In this document: one piece after another, positions 42,395 to 50,469 of the stretch | Position numbering within the stretch: position 1 is the first letter of the stretch | Layout of the letters: each line of letters begins with the position of its first letter | Source: SM23-32 sp964434535 | GTDB taxonomy: Bacteria; Planctomycetota; Brocadiia; SM23-32 | DNA length: 64,000 nucleotides | Assembly (NCBI GenBank): GCA_964434535.1 | Contig: CAYSWA010000005.1 | Coordinates: forward strand, 62,001-126,000 | Direction of reading: 5' to 3' | The notes under the pieces: model-generated | Told to the model about the DNA's origin: nothing | Database searches by the model: none | Seen by the model: the letters and a program-made list of their open reading frames with translations, nothing else | Made by a program: the position numbers and the translations under genes

Positions 42395-43720
42395 ATGCCG
42401 AAGATCGCGATCATCGGAGCCGGCGGATTCGTCTTCCCCCTGACGATGGTCCGCGACGCCTGCGCCTTCCCCGCGCTGCGCGAGAGCGCCATCTGCCTGA
42501 TGGACATCGCGCCCGACCGGCTGGAGCGGACCGAGTCCGGCGCCCGCGCGCTGGTCGCCGAGTTCGACCTGCCCACCACGATCGAGTCCACCACCGACCG
42601 GCGGGCCGCCCTGGAGGGGGCCGACTTCGTGGTGGTCACCTGGCAGGTCGGCGGGCTCGACGCCTACCGCCACGACGTGGAGATCCCCCGGCAGTACGGG
42701 GTGGACCAGCCGGTGGGCGACACGCTCGGCCCGGGCGGCGTCTTCCGCGGCCTGCGCACCATCGAGGCGCTCAAGGACCTCTGCGCCGACATGCGCGAGC
42801 TCTGCCCGGGCGCGCTGATGCTCAACTACGCCAACCCGATGGCGATCAACACCTGGGCCGCCTACGAGCTCGGCGTCGAGGTGGTCGGGCTCTGCCACAG
42901 CATCCAGGGGACCTCGGCGCTGCTGGCGCGGATCGCCGACGTGCCCGTCGAGGAATGCAACTACCGGGCGGCGGGGATCAACCACCAGGCATGGTTCATC
43001 CAGTTCGAGCACCAGGGGCGCGACCTGCTGCCCGAGCTGCGGCGGCGCATCCTGGCCCGCCACCTCACCGGCGAGGCGGCCGACGAGCGGGAGGACAACG
43101 TCTACGAGGGCGGCCAGGAGGCGGTGCGGGCGCGGCTGATGCAGCTTACCGGCTACTTCCACTCCGAGTCGAGCCACCACGGCTCGGAATACGCGCCCTG
43201 GTTCCGCAAGGACGCCGAGGCCGTGCAGGAGGTGCTGCCCGAACGCTGGGACTACTACGAGATCTGCCAGGAGCACGACGAGGAGGGCCAGAACGCCCGC
43301 TTCCTGGCGCAGGCGAAGCAGCGCGGCCTCAAAGCCGGCCACGAGTACGGCGCCTACATCATGGACAGCATCACGGCCGCCGTGCCGCGCGTCATCCACG
43401 GCTCGGTCCGCAACGACGCCCTGATCACCAACCTGCCCGAGGGCTGCGCCGTCGAGGTGCCCTGCCTGGTCGACGGCAACGGCCTCCAGCCGACCGTGGT
43501 CGGCGATCTGCCGCCGGCCTGCGCCGCCGTGAACCGCGCATGCGTCAACGTGCAAGAGCTGACCGTGCGGGCGGGGCTGAGCGGCGAGCGGGACCTGGTC
43601 TACGCGGCCGTGGCGATGGACCCGCTGACCGGCGCCCTCTGCACGCTGCCCGAGATTCGGCAGATGGTGGACCGGCTGCTTGAGGCCGAGGCGCAGTGGC
43701 TGCCCTCACTGGCCGGGTAG
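42395..43720 (+). CDS. melA: Glycoside hydrolase family 4 alpha-galactosidase (MelA-like)
   Basis: This NAD- and Mn-dependent GH4 enzyme of 441 residues cleaves by a redox-elimination route. The NAD site is IAIIGAGGFVF. DTLGPGGVFRGLRTI, LNYANPMAINTWA, the metal ligand region GLCHSIQGT (C167, H168) and GINHQAW (around 194-200) follow in the order of E. coli MelA. RNDALITNLPEGCAVEVPCLVD is also shared, apart from small changes. This closeness favours alpha-galactosidase over alpha-glucosidase or 6-phospho-glucosidase. The 3' end overlaps the convergent membrane-protein gene by 15 bp. No sugar transporter lies nearby. Confidence 0.9.
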   Translation: MPKIAIIGAGGFVFPLTMVRDACAFPALRESAICLMDIAPDRLERTESGARALVAEFDLPTTIESTTDRRAALEGADFVVVTWQVGGLDAYRHDVEIPRQYGVDQPVGDTLGPGGVFRGLRTIEALKDLCADMRELCPGALMLNYANPMAINTWAAYELGVEVVGLCHSIQGTSALLARIADVPVEECNYRAAGINHQAWFIQFEHQGRDLLPELRRRILARHLTGEAADEREDNVYEGGQEAVRARLMQLTGYFHSESSHHGSEYAPWFRKDAEAVQEVLPERWDYYEICQEHDEEGQNARFLAQAKQRGLKAGHEYGAYIMDSITAAVPRVIHGSVRNDALITNLPEGCAVEVPCLVDGNGLQPTVVGDLPPACAAVNRACVNVQELTVRAGLSGERDLVYAAVAMDPLTGALCTLPEIRQMVDRLLEAEAQWLPSLAG

Positions 43721-44332
43721 ATCGGGCTCGCCGGCGGCCGCCTCGGATCGCATGTCAGCGGCCTGGTCGCACATGCGCGCCGCGCCGGCCATCATGCCCA
43801 TCAGGAACGAGACCGCGCCGACGGCTGTCACGACGAAGACGATGCCGAGCCCTATGCGCAGCGCCTGGGCGCCGGGGGCAGCGAACAGGCAGACCTGCGT
43901 CGCCAGGGGAAGCGCGGGCAGCCAGGAGCGCGCCGCAGCGGAACGGGCCACCGTGTCCGCGCCAGCCCGGGCGGCGAGCCCGGCCAGCAGGCGTCCCAGC
44001 AGCAGCGTGACGACCAGCAGCACCGCCCACGGCGCCAGCCAGAGCGCTACGTGCATCCCCCCTACTTCCTTCAGCTCGGCCGGCACCACGATTATGCGCA
44101 TCACCGAAGCGCCGAGCCCCGCCACGCAGAGCACGCCTGTCACCTGCACCATCGGACGCAGCCGGATGATCAGAAAGAGCCCGGCCGCCAGCAGCAGCCA
44201 GCCGACCGGGTCGGGCAGCACTTTGAGCAGAGGGACCCGCAGCGGCAGGAAGAACAGGAACCCCCACATCATCGTGCGGCAGGCCCGGCGGCAGCGCCGC
44301 CAGCGGCGCCCGTCGAAGTCGTTATCGGCCAT
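43706..44332 (-). CDS. Polytopic membrane protein, function unknown
   Basis: This 208-residue protein has about five hydrophobic helices. The ATG at 44332 is chosen because GAGGACGG lies upstream and the product starts MADNDFDGRRWRRC; the open frame continues far upstream but is not coding there. The arginine-rich N-terminus is cytoplasmic by the positive-inside rule. FFLPLRVPLLKVLPDPVGWLLLAAG forms the first long helix pair. No family is recognised. Its stop overlaps the 3' end of melA, and no partner gene is close on its own strand. Confidence 0.7.
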   Translation of the reverse strand: MADNDFDGRRWRRCRRACRTMMWGFLFFLPLRVPLLKVLPDPVGWLLLAAGLFLIIRLRPMVQVTGVLCVAGLGASVMRIIVVPAELKEVGGMHVALWLAPWAVLLVVTLLLGRLLAGLAARAGADTVARSAAARSWLPALPLATQVCLFAAPGAQALRIGLGIVFVVTAVGAVSFLMGMMAGAARMCDQAADMRSEAAAGEPDLPGQ

Positions 44333-44556
44333 GGTCGGCCCGTCCTCACAAGGGTGCCGGAACGCCCTGCCCGCTCGCCCCGCATTGTACCGGTTGCGGC
44401 GGCCCCGAATAAAGCCCTGATCGCGCGCCTCCAGCGTCATTCCATTGTGCAGTGGCGGGCAGTGTGGAGCCATGCTTGCCGCTGCACGCGCCAGCGGGCC
44501 GTGGGGATCCCCGGGCGCGGCCCCGGCGGGATACAGTCCCCGGTTTCGGCTCCGGG

Positions 44557-44599
44557 GTCTTGGGTCTCGAGTCTCGGGGCTTGGAGCCCCCGCGGGGGC
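44557..44599. repeat. GGGTCTTGGGTCTCG-type repeat and 14-nt palindrome
   Basis: GTCTTGGGTCTCG (44557-44569) plus a following GTCTCGGG occurs inverted at 60972-60986. It is followed by the perfect palindrome GCCCCCGCGGGGGC (44586-44599), just beyond the stop of the minus-strand epimerase gene, where it may help end transcription. The rest of the 272-bp gap (44333-44604) holds nothing recognised. Confidence 0.4.
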
Positions 44600-44604
44600 C
44601 CGGC

Positions 44605-45507
44605 TCAGCGCAGCAGGTGGCGCCACCCCTCGCGGTGCCGCCAGCCCGTCGCGCGCTTGAGGCGGGCGTTCGACATGAACGACGCATGCCCGGGCAGCCC
44701 GCGCACCAGCGGGCACAGGTCCGGCCGGAACCGCTCCACCAGTTCCGTGGACGGCTCGAGCGCGAAGGTGTCGTCCGCCACCACCAAGAAGACCTCGTGC
44801 GGCGGCAGCGAATCCCCGCTGAGCGCTGCTTCCATCACCGTGCGGTGGGCGCGGGCCGAGTCCTCGGCCGAGACCCACGTCCACATGCCGGCGGGCCAGC
44901 CCTCGGCCCGACGGGCGCGGCGGGCCAGGCGGGCCCGGGCGTCCGCATCGCAGATGTAACCGAGGCGCAGCGCGTAGGTGCGCATCCCGTAGGCGCGCGT
45001 CCAGGCCGCCAGCATCTCCTCGGCGGCGAGCTTGGAGAAGCTGTAGCTGTCCTCCACGTCGGTGGGATGCTCCTCGTCCAGGGGCAGGTAGTAGACCGGA
45101 TAGGGCCGGCCGCTGATGCGGAAGAACGGGCCCAGGGCGCAGTTGCTGCCGGCCATGACCACGGCCCGGGCGCCTTCCTCGGCGGCGGCGCGCAGCACGT
45201 AGTAGGTGCCGAGCAGGTTGGTGCGGATCGTCGCGTCGAAGGGCATCCCGCGCCGACGGGCCCTCCGCTCGGCTTCCGGATGGTCGGAGGGGAACGGCAC
45301 GGCGCCCAGATGCTGCACCACGTGGACGCCGGCCATCGCTCGCTGCACGTCCGCGTATTGGGTAAGGTCGCCCTGCACATAGGTGTGCGGGCCGACGACG
45401 TCGGCGTCGGGGGCGTGCCGGCTGAACAGCACCAGTTCGTGCCCCGCCAGCTCGGCCACTACGTAACGGCCCAGGCGGCCGCTCGCGCCGGTAACGAGTA
45501 TCCTCAC
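44605..45507 (-). CDS. NAD-dependent epimerase/dehydratase
   Basis: This extended SDR protein of 300 residues starts at GTG 45507 with GAAGGGAG upstream, giving the normal first strand VRILVTGASGRLGR. The longer frame to 45717 crosses its own promoter and is rejected. The active-site pair is YSFSK (Y-x3-K), and AGSNCALGP occupies the position of the catalytic serine/threonine strand. VQHLGAVPF and RLGYICDAD are also typical. The substrate is unknown; members act on nucleotide sugars or small hydroxy acids. It lies outside the polysaccharide locus and is divergent from the triple-XRE gene. Confidence 0.82.
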   Translation of the reverse strand: MRILVTGASGRLGRYVVAELAGHELVLFSRHAPDADVVGPHTYVQGDLTQYADVQRAMAGVHVVQHLGAVPFPSDHPEAERRARRRGMPFDATIRTNLLGTYYVLRAAAEEGARAVVMAGSNCALGPFFRISGRPYPVYYLPLDEEHPTDVEDSYSFSKLAAEEMLAAWTRAYGMRTYALRLGYICDADARARLARRARRAEGWPAGMWTWVSAEDSARAHRTVMEAALSGDSLPPHEVFLVVADDTFALEPSTELVERFRPDLCPLVRGLPGHASFMSNARLKRATGWRHREGWRHLLR

Positions 45508-45542
45508 GCGCGCTCCCTTCGTTGGCCCAAAGTCGGGATTCA

Positions 45543-45572
45543 ATGATCGCATTGGCCATGCGTCGGTGTCAA
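45543..45572 (-). promoter_or_regulatory. Promoter of the epimerase gene
   Basis: On the minus strand a perfect TTGACA (45572-45567) is followed after 18 nt by GATCAT (45548-45543). The start would be near 45536, 29 nt before the GTG. It shares the 188-bp intergenic region with the promoter of the triple-XRE gene. Confidence 0.5.
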
Positions 45573-45599
45573 CAGCCTCCCAAGGCTCCCCGCCGACAC

Positions 45600-45628
45600 T
45601 TGCGCATACAGGAAGTCTATGGTCTAAT
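45600..45628 (+). promoter_or_regulatory. Promoter of the triple-XRE gene
   Basis: TTGCGC (45600-45605) and TCTAAT (45623-45628) are 17 nt apart. The start would be near 45635, leaving about a 60-nt leader with GAGGAGG before the ATG at 45696. No operator symmetry was evident. Confidence 0.5.
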
Positions 45629-45695
45629 CCGCACTTGCAGAACTTGTGAGGGGGGATGTTACGCATTCCTACGACCTGAGGAGGCACGAGACGGC

Positions 45696-46556
45696 ATGGG
45701 CAAGGTAGAGGACGCACTGAGGGACTTCATCCAGTATCACGGCAAGCGCGTCGCGGGCGAGGTGGTCGGCGAGGTGCCGGACCAGTTGCGCCAGGCCCGC
45801 CAGGACATCCGCGAGCTACAGCGGACCGTGGCCGACCTGGTGGGCAAGGTCGAGGGCCTGATCGAGTTCAAGCGCAGCGAGATGGCCGTGCCCCCGGCGC
45901 CGGAGGAGGAGCTGGAGGGCGTGCGCTTCTCCAAGCGGACGCTGCCCAGCATCCGCAAGCGCCTGGACCTGACCCAGCAGGAGCTGGCCGATCTGCTCGA
46001 GGTCTCGCCGGCGACGGTTACCTCGTGGGAGACGGGCAAGTCGCGCCCGCGCCAGTCGAACCTGGCCCAGATCGTCACCCTGCGCGAGATGGACCAGGCA
46101 GAGGTCGACGAAGCACTGGGGCGCGAGCCGGCACCGGAGGCCATGAAGCCGGAGCAGCTGAAGAGGCTGCGCAAGAAGCACGACCTGATCCAGGCCGAGC
46201 TGGCGGCGCTGATCGGCGTCTCGCCGGCCTCGATCACCTCCTGGGAGTCGGGCAAGACCTCGCCGAGCCGCGAGAACCGCCGCGCGATTGCCAACGTGGC
46301 CGCGATGGCGCGCGCCGAGGTCGACCTCGCCCTGAACCGCCACGAGGAGGGCGGCAAGGGGCGGCCCAAGACGCGCGAGCCCGAGCTCTCCCCCGAAGAG
46401 ATCCGCTCCCTACGCGACTCCCTCGGGCTGAGCCAGCGGGCGCTGGCCGAGAAGATCGGCGTCTCGCCCAACTCGATCTCCAACTGGGAGACCGGCAGCA
46501 CCGAGCCCCGCAAGAGCAGCATCGCCAGGCTGCGCGAGCTGCGCGACGCGGCGTGA
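45696..46556 (+). CDS. Protein with three tandem XRE-type helix-turn-helix domains
   Basis: This 286-residue protein has an unusual layout. Residues 1-65 form an amphipathic, probably coiled-coil region. Three XRE/Cro-CI-like units follow at about 82-130, 152-208 and 232-285. Each carries the same core: SP-A-T-V-T-S-W-E-T-G-K, SP-A-S-I-T-S-W-E-S-G-K and SP-N-S-I-S-N-W-E-T-G-S. Each is preceded by a Q-x2-LA recognition-helix start. The ATG at 45696 with GAGGAGG upstream is preferred to the in-frame start at 45522. It could bind long or multiple operators, or act as a DNA-bending protein. No target is known; the divergent epimerase gene is one candidate. Confidence 0.82.
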   Translation: MGKVEDALRDFIQYHGKRVAGEVVGEVPDQLRQARQDIRELQRTVADLVGKVEGLIEFKRSEMAVPPAPEEELEGVRFSKRTLPSIRKRLDLTQQELADLLEVSPATVTSWETGKSRPRQSNLAQIVTLREMDQAEVDEALGREPAPEAMKPEQLKRLRKKHDLIQAELAALIGVSPASITSWESGKTSPSRENRRAIANVAAMARAEVDLALNRHEEGGKGRPKTREPELSPEEIRSLRDSLGLSQRALAEKIGVSPNSISNWETGSTEPRKSSIARLRELRDAA

Positions 46557-46812
46557 GAGCGATCCGCCCCGGCAGCGTGGGACGGGCCGGACGGACTGCC
46601 GCCACACGGGCCGGCGCGAGTGGAGCTTCGGCCCGGGGCGGCACCTGCCCGTCGTGGCCGCTCAGACCTACCGCCACAGCGTCCAGCAGACGGCCTTCGC
46701 CGACGGGGTCCGCCTGACGGTGAACTTCCGCGACGAGCCCTACCGCATGGACGACGGGCATGAGCTGGCCCCCCCGACCCGCCGCGTGGAGGGACTGGAG
46801 GCGGCGGGCTGA
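46555..46812 (+). pseudogene. Possible C-terminal remnant of a larger hydrolase-like gene
   Basis: In the frame ending at TGA 46810-46812 the sequence looks protein-coding although no proper start is present. It reads REWSFGPG, TYRHSVQQTAFADG, VRLTVNF and DEPYRMDDGHEL. The FADG-x-R-L-T-VNF pattern recalls the C-terminal strands of some large glycoside-hydrolase-like proteins, where it reads like 'FADGTxVxVNF'. The only in-frame start candidate with any reach is GTG 46654, which has no ribosome site and would give 52 residues. It is probably debris of a deleted gene. Family identity is a guess. Confidence 0.4.
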
Positions 46813-46823
46813 ACGCGCTGCAC

Positions 46824-46854
46824 TTGCCGCCGGCCCGGCCCGCGCCTGTATAAT
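46824..46854 (+). promoter_or_regulatory. Promoter of the diguanylate cyclase unit
   Basis: A perfect TATAAT (46849-46854) lies 19 nt after TTGCCG (46824-46829). The start would be near 46861, giving about a 29-nt leader with GGAGAGGAGG before the ATG at 46890. The spacer is longer than the 17 nt seen elsewhere in the window. Confidence 0.55.
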
Positions 46855-46889
46855 GCTCGCTCTGCTCGCCCCCCCGGAGAGGAGGAAGC

Positions 46890-47906
46890 ATGGCCGACGA
46901 AACCCCCGAGCCGCTCAACCACGGCGAAGCGGCGCCCGCTGCGCGCAAGGGCCGGGCGGCCTGCGGCCCGGACACGGAGCGGGCCGTCCGCGCCATCATG
47001 GTGCTGATGCAGGAAGGCGCCGCGATGCTCGACCAGGAAGGCCGCGTCCTGCACTGCAACTCGCGCCTCTGCGAGATGCTGCGCCGCCCGGCCGAGCAGC
47101 TCGTCGGGGAGTCTTTCGGCTCGTTCATCGACCCGGACGATGGGGAGAAGTGGCAGGCGGCGTTCGGGCGGCGCGGCGAGGCGGCCCCGCTCGGCTTCAC
47201 CATCAACGTGCTGCTCGAGGACGAGCAGCCGATCCCGGTGCACCTGGCGCTCTGCTCGCTGGCGAAGCCGCTGGGGCGGGTCGCCTTCCTGGTCGCCTCC
47301 GACCTGGCCTGGCAGGAGGAGCGCATGAAGCAGCTCGAGCGCGTCAACCGCCAGCTCGAACAGGAGCGGGAAGTGCTCGAGGTGGCCGCCACCACCGACA
47401 GCGCCACCGGCGCCTATGCCTCGGGCGCCGTCTTCGAGGTGCTCGAGACCGAGATCGCCTACGGACGCCGCTACGGCTACCCCGTCTCCGTGCTCATCAT
47501 GGACCTGGACGACTTCAAGTCGCTCAACGACAGCTACGGCCACACCTTCGGGGACGCGGTGCTGCGCGAGTTCTGCGACCGCTGCCGCGACGCCGTCCGG
47601 GCCACCGACTACCTGGTGCGCTACGGCGGCGACGAGTTCGTGGTCATCCTCCCACAGACCGACGCGCGGGGCGCCCTGGCCGTGGGTCGACGCATCCTGA
47701 ACTCCGTGCGGGACACGCCCTTCGCCCAGGGAACGCAGAACGTGCCGGTGACCGTCTCCATCGGCCTCACCACCGCCCCGCCCGAGGGCGGGGTGGCCAG
47801 CGGCGTTCTGCTCAAACGCGCCGACGATGCCCTCTACCAGGTCAAGCGGAGCGGCCGGGACGGGCTGGTCATGTGGCAGCGCTCCACGAGCCCGGACGGC
47901 GACTGA
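46890..47906 (+). CDS. PAS-GGDEF diguanylate cyclase
   Basis: This soluble 338-residue protein makes cyclic di-GMP from two GTP. Residues ~28-140 look like a PAS sensor domain (GAAMLDQEGRVLHCNSRL). A short coiled coil (~143-165) follows, then the GGDEF domain (~170-330). The catalytic motif G246-G-D-E-F250 is intact. An inhibitory site R-A-T-D (237-240) sits exactly five residues before it, so product inhibition is expected. MDLDDFKSLND carries the metal-binding Asp. It leads a unit with a kinase-like and a DUF389 gene. No EAL or PilZ gene is in the window. Confidence 0.93.
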   Translation: MADETPEPLNHGEAAPAARKGRAACGPDTERAVRAIMVLMQEGAAMLDQEGRVLHCNSRLCEMLRRPAEQLVGESFGSFIDPDDGEKWQAAFGRRGEAAPLGFTINVLLEDEQPIPVHLALCSLAKPLGRVAFLVASDLAWQEERMKQLERVNRQLEQEREVLEVAATTDSATGAYASGAVFEVLETEIAYGRRYGYPVSVLIMDLDDFKSLNDSYGHTFGDAVLREFCDRCRDAVRATDYLVRYGGDEFVVILPQTDARGALAVGRRILNSVRDTPFAQGTQNVPVTVSIGLTTAPPEGGVASGVLLKRADDALYQVKRSGRDGLVMWQRSTSPDGD

Positions 47907-47937
47907 CCGCCCGCCGCATTCACCAGAGCGCCGAGCC

Positions 47938-48624
47938 ATGCGCGAACTGACCCGTGCCGACCTCGCCCTGCTGCCCCCCAGGCGCCTCGGCGCCCGGGCC
48001 GACTACAAGGCCGGCCTGCTCGTCTACGAGCTGGGCGACGAGCAGGTCCTGCTCAAGGACTTCAGCCACAAGCGAGGGCTGGTGCGCGCCGTGCTGGGGC
48101 CGCTGCTGAGCGGGCGCGAGGCCCGGGCCCTCCGCGCGCTCAACGGCCTGCAAGGGGTGCCCCGCTTCCGGGGACGGCCCGATCGCTACAGCGTGGCGAT
48201 GACCTACACCCCCGGCGCCCGCCCGGCCGGGCGGGCGCCCGAGCTGCGCGGCGACGAGCGCTTCATCGCCGAGCTGGAGCGCACCGTCGCCGCCATGCAC
48301 TCACGGGGCGTGCTGCACATGGACCTGAAGCACCGCTCCAACCTGCTGGTCACGCCCGACGGGGCGCCGCTCGTCATCGACTTCGAGAGCGCGCTCGTGG
48401 TGCGCCCCGGCGGCCGGGCCGGGCGGGCGATCGTTGACGTGCTCGGCCGGCTCGACTGGCTGGCCGTGCAGAACTGGAAGCGTCGCCTCTGCCCCGCCAT
48501 GCTGGAGCGCTCCGAGTCGGCCCGGCGCGGCGCCCGGCTGGCCCGGCGGCTCCAGGCCTGGTGGCTGCCACGGCGCATGCTGGACGCCCTGCTCGACATC
48601 TACGCCCGCCGCCCCGCCCCGTAG
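47938..48624 (+). CDS. Small protein-kinase-like protein (WaaP/RIO type)
   Basis: This 228-residue protein has an abbreviated kinase fold. K40 in VLLKDF is the likely ATP lysine. The catalytic loop reads H-M-D129-L-K-H-R-S-N135, and the metal site is D148-F-E in place of DFG. These are the features of lipopolysaccharide (Kdo/heptose) kinases and RIO-like proteins. The fold lacks the large C-lobe extensions of Hanks kinases. The start at ATG 47938 is chosen because the longer frame from 47827 overlaps the cyclase. It lies 31 bp after the cyclase gene. Whether it phosphorylates a sugar lipid or a protein cannot be told. Confidence 0.82.
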   Translation: MRELTRADLALLPPRRLGARADYKAGLLVYELGDEQVLLKDFSHKRGLVRAVLGPLLSGREARALRALNGLQGVPRFRGRPDRYSVAMTYTPGARPAGRAPELRGDERFIAELERTVAAMHSRGVLHMDLKHRSNLLVTPDGAPLVIDFESALVVRPGGRAGRAIVDVLGRLDWLAVQNWKRRLCPAMLERSESARRGARLARRLQAWWLPRRMLDALLDIYARRPAP

Positions 48625-48650
48625 AGCGGCGACAGAAGGGGAGGCCAGGG

Positions 48651-49664
48651 ATGCCGCTTCGCCTCATGGAGATGATCTGCCCGGCCGACAAGGGCGAGGA
48701 GGTGGACCAGATCGTCGCGGAGCACGAGCCGCTCGACCTCTGGCACGACCAGCTCGTCGACGAGCGCATCATGGTCAAGGTGCTCCTCCCCGCTGAGCGG
48801 GCCGAGCCGCTGCTGGACGAGCTACAGAGCCGCTACGGGGGCATGGAGGGTTTCCGCATCCTCCTGCTCGCCGTCGAGGCGGCGGTGCCCCGCCCCGAGG
48901 AGCTGAACAAGGAAGAGGAAGACGCAGAGCAGGAGGAGAAGAAGGAGCGCGAGGCGGAGCACGCGCGGATAAGCCGCCAGGAGCTCTACGAAGAGGTCAC
49001 GGCCTCGGCAGAGCTGAGCGCCGTCTACCTCATCATGACGGCGGCGGCCTGCCTGGTGGCGGCCATCGGCATGCTCTACGGGAACATACCCGTGATCGTG
49101 GGGGCCATGGTCATCGCGCCGCTGCTGGGGCCGAACATCGCCCTTTCCTTCGCCACCACGCTCGGCGATAGGGACCTGGGCAAGCGGGCGCTGCGCACCG
49201 CCGCCCTGGGCGCCGCCACCGGGCTGGCGCTCTCCCTCGTGCTCGGCATGATGATGCAGGTCACACCGGAGACGGCCGAAGTCTCCTTCCGGGCGCGCGT
49301 CTTGCCGCTGGACCCGCTGCTGGCGCTGGCGGCCGGGGTGGCGGGCGCGCTCGCCGTCACCAGCGGCATCCATGCCCCCCTTGTCGGCGTCATGGTGGCG
49401 GTGGCGCTGCTGCCGCCCTTGGTGGCGGCGGGCCTCTCGCTCGGCTCCGCCCAGTGGAGCATGGCCGCCGGGGCGTCGCTGCTGTTCCTGACGAACCTGA
49501 TCTGCATCAACCTGGCCGGCGTGGTCACCTTCCTGCTGAGCGGCGTGCGACCGCGCACCTGGTGGGAGGCCGACAAGGCGAAGCGCGCCTCCCGCAGGGC
49601 GCTGATCCTGTGGCTGGTGCTGCTGGGAATCCTGGTGGGGCTGATCCTGCTTTCCCAGCGCTGA
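48651..49664 (+). CDS. DUF389 (TIGR00341-type) membrane protein
   Basis: This 337-residue protein has two parts. Residues ~1-80 form a small soluble domain. An acidic linker (EEEDAEQEEKKEREAEHA, about 90-107) leads to a membrane domain of six or more helices. YGNIPVIVGAMVIAPLLGPNIALS and TSGIHAPLVGVMVAVALLPPLVAAG are the family landmarks. Their glycine/proline-rich re-entrant look suggests transport, but no substrate is established. The ATG at 48651 has GGGGAGG upstream. It is 26 bp behind the kinase-like gene and is the last gene of that unit. Confidence 0.85.
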   Translation: MPLRLMEMICPADKGEEVDQIVAEHEPLDLWHDQLVDERIMVKVLLPAERAEPLLDELQSRYGGMEGFRILLLAVEAAVPRPEELNKEEEDAEQEEKKEREAEHARISRQELYEEVTASAELSAVYLIMTAAACLVAAIGMLYGNIPVIVGAMVIAPLLGPNIALSFATTLGDRDLGKRALRTAALGAATGLALSLVLGMMMQVTPETAEVSFRARVLPLDPLLALAAGVAGALAVTSGIHAPLVGVMVAVALLPPLVAAGLSLGSAQWSMAAGASLLFLTNLICINLAGVVTFLLSGVRPRTWWEADKAKRASRRALILWLVLLGILVGLILLSQR

Positions 49665-49671
49665 GCCCGGG

Positions 49672-49696
49672 CGCCGGCTCTCGCCCGACGCCGGCG
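49672..49696. terminator. Hairpin between the DUF389 and fur genes
   Basis: CGCCGGC (49672-49678) and GCCGGCG (49690-49696) form a 7-bp stem with an 11-nt loop in the gap between two convergent genes. It could end both transcripts. There is no T-run. Confidence 0.4.
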
Positions 49697-49720
49697 GGCG
49701 CGCCGCTGTCGGCTCGAACC

Positions 49721-50098
49721 TCAGCCGGCGCAGTCGGCGCAGACGCCGTAGAGCAGGAACTCGTGGTCCTCCACCACGCAGCCGGGCGGGGCGAGCTCGG
49801 CGGAGTCGGTTATGCACGCCTCGACCTTCAGCAGCCGCTCGCAGACGCGGCACACGAAGTGGTGATGATGCTCCTGCGCGCGCTCGTAGTAGGTGACCTG
49901 CTCGCCGGGCAGCTCGATCGACACCAGCCAGCCGTCGCGGCAGAGCAGCTTCAGCGTTCGGTAAACGGTGGCGATGCCGATGCCCTCGTGATGGTTCTGC
50001 GCGGCATCGAGCACCTCGCGCGGAGTCATCGGCCGCGGGTTGTCGAGGAAGGCCAGGCGGACGGCCTCGCGCTGGCGGGTCCTACGGCGTGTGGGCAC
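49721..50098 (-). CDS. fur: Fur-family metalloregulator
   Basis: This 125-residue Fur/PerR/Zur family repressor starts at GTG 50098 with GGGAGG upstream. The DNA-binding domain holds PMTPREVLDAAQ and GIATVYRTLKLL. The metal-binding half has HHHHFVCRVC (C83, C86) and the terminal YGVCADC (C120, C123), the two C-x2-C pairs of the structural zinc site. Metal specificity is not certain from sequence. A Fur-like GATAAT array over its own promoter favours an iron sensor with autoregulation. The long upstream frame is not coding. Confidence 0.88.
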   Translation of the reverse strand: MPTRRRTRQREAVRLAFLDNPRPMTPREVLDAAQNHHEGIGIATVYRTLKLLCRDGWLVSIELPGEQVTYYERAQEHHHHFVCRVCERLLKVEACITDSAELAPPGCVVEDHEFLLYGVCADCAG

Positions 50099-50113
50099 GG
50101 GGCGCCTCCCTGG

Positions 50114-50157
50114 TGATAAGTCCTGATAATGATAGTGCCTCCGCGATCGACGCGCAA
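50114..50157 (-). promoter_or_regulatory. fur promoter overlapped by a Fur-like box
   Basis: On the minus strand TTGCGC (50157-50152) and TATCAT (50134-50129) are 17 nt apart. On the plus strand the same bases read GATAATGATAGT (50125-50136), which matches 11 of 12 bases of the Fur hexamer array. A second TGATAA lies exactly 10 bp away (50114-50119 and 50124-50129). The box covers the -10 element and the likely start, a classic autorepression layout. Confidence 0.65.
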
Positions 50158-50215
50158 CGTCCCGTCCAGGCGCGGGACCCCCCGGCTGGTGCTCGATGGC
50201 GTCGACTTTTCTGCC

Positions 50216-50244
50216 TTGACAGAAGGCTGCTGATCGCATAGACT
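50216..50244 (+). promoter_or_regulatory. Promoter of the small orphan gene at 50470
   Basis: A perfect TTGACA (50216-50221) and TAGACT (50239-50244) lie 17 nt apart. The start near 50251 would leave a leader of about 220 nt before the ATG at 50470, in which no ORF with a ribosome site and no clear hairpin was seen. Confidence 0.5.
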
Positions 50245-50469
50245 TGGGGGGCTTCTCGTGACGCGCGCGCTCCGTGCGTGTCCCTCCTGGCAGCGCTGAC
50301 ATCGGGCCGCAGCAACGCCCAATCGGGGGTCGGCCCGGCGGCGCCGTCGTTGACAGGACCGCTATCCGCCGCTGCCGAGCGTGCATCCGCACGCAGGTTC
50401 CGCCTGCACGCCGCCCATCGGGCGCTGTGCGTGCATCGATCAGACGAACAGCAAGGAGACGTCGCAGAG

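Noticed and set aside
45737..47407. Minus-strand ORF of 556 codons opposite the triple-XRE and cyclase genes
   Set aside because: Antisense shadow with serine/arginine-rich translation; both plus-strand genes have strong motifs and promoters.
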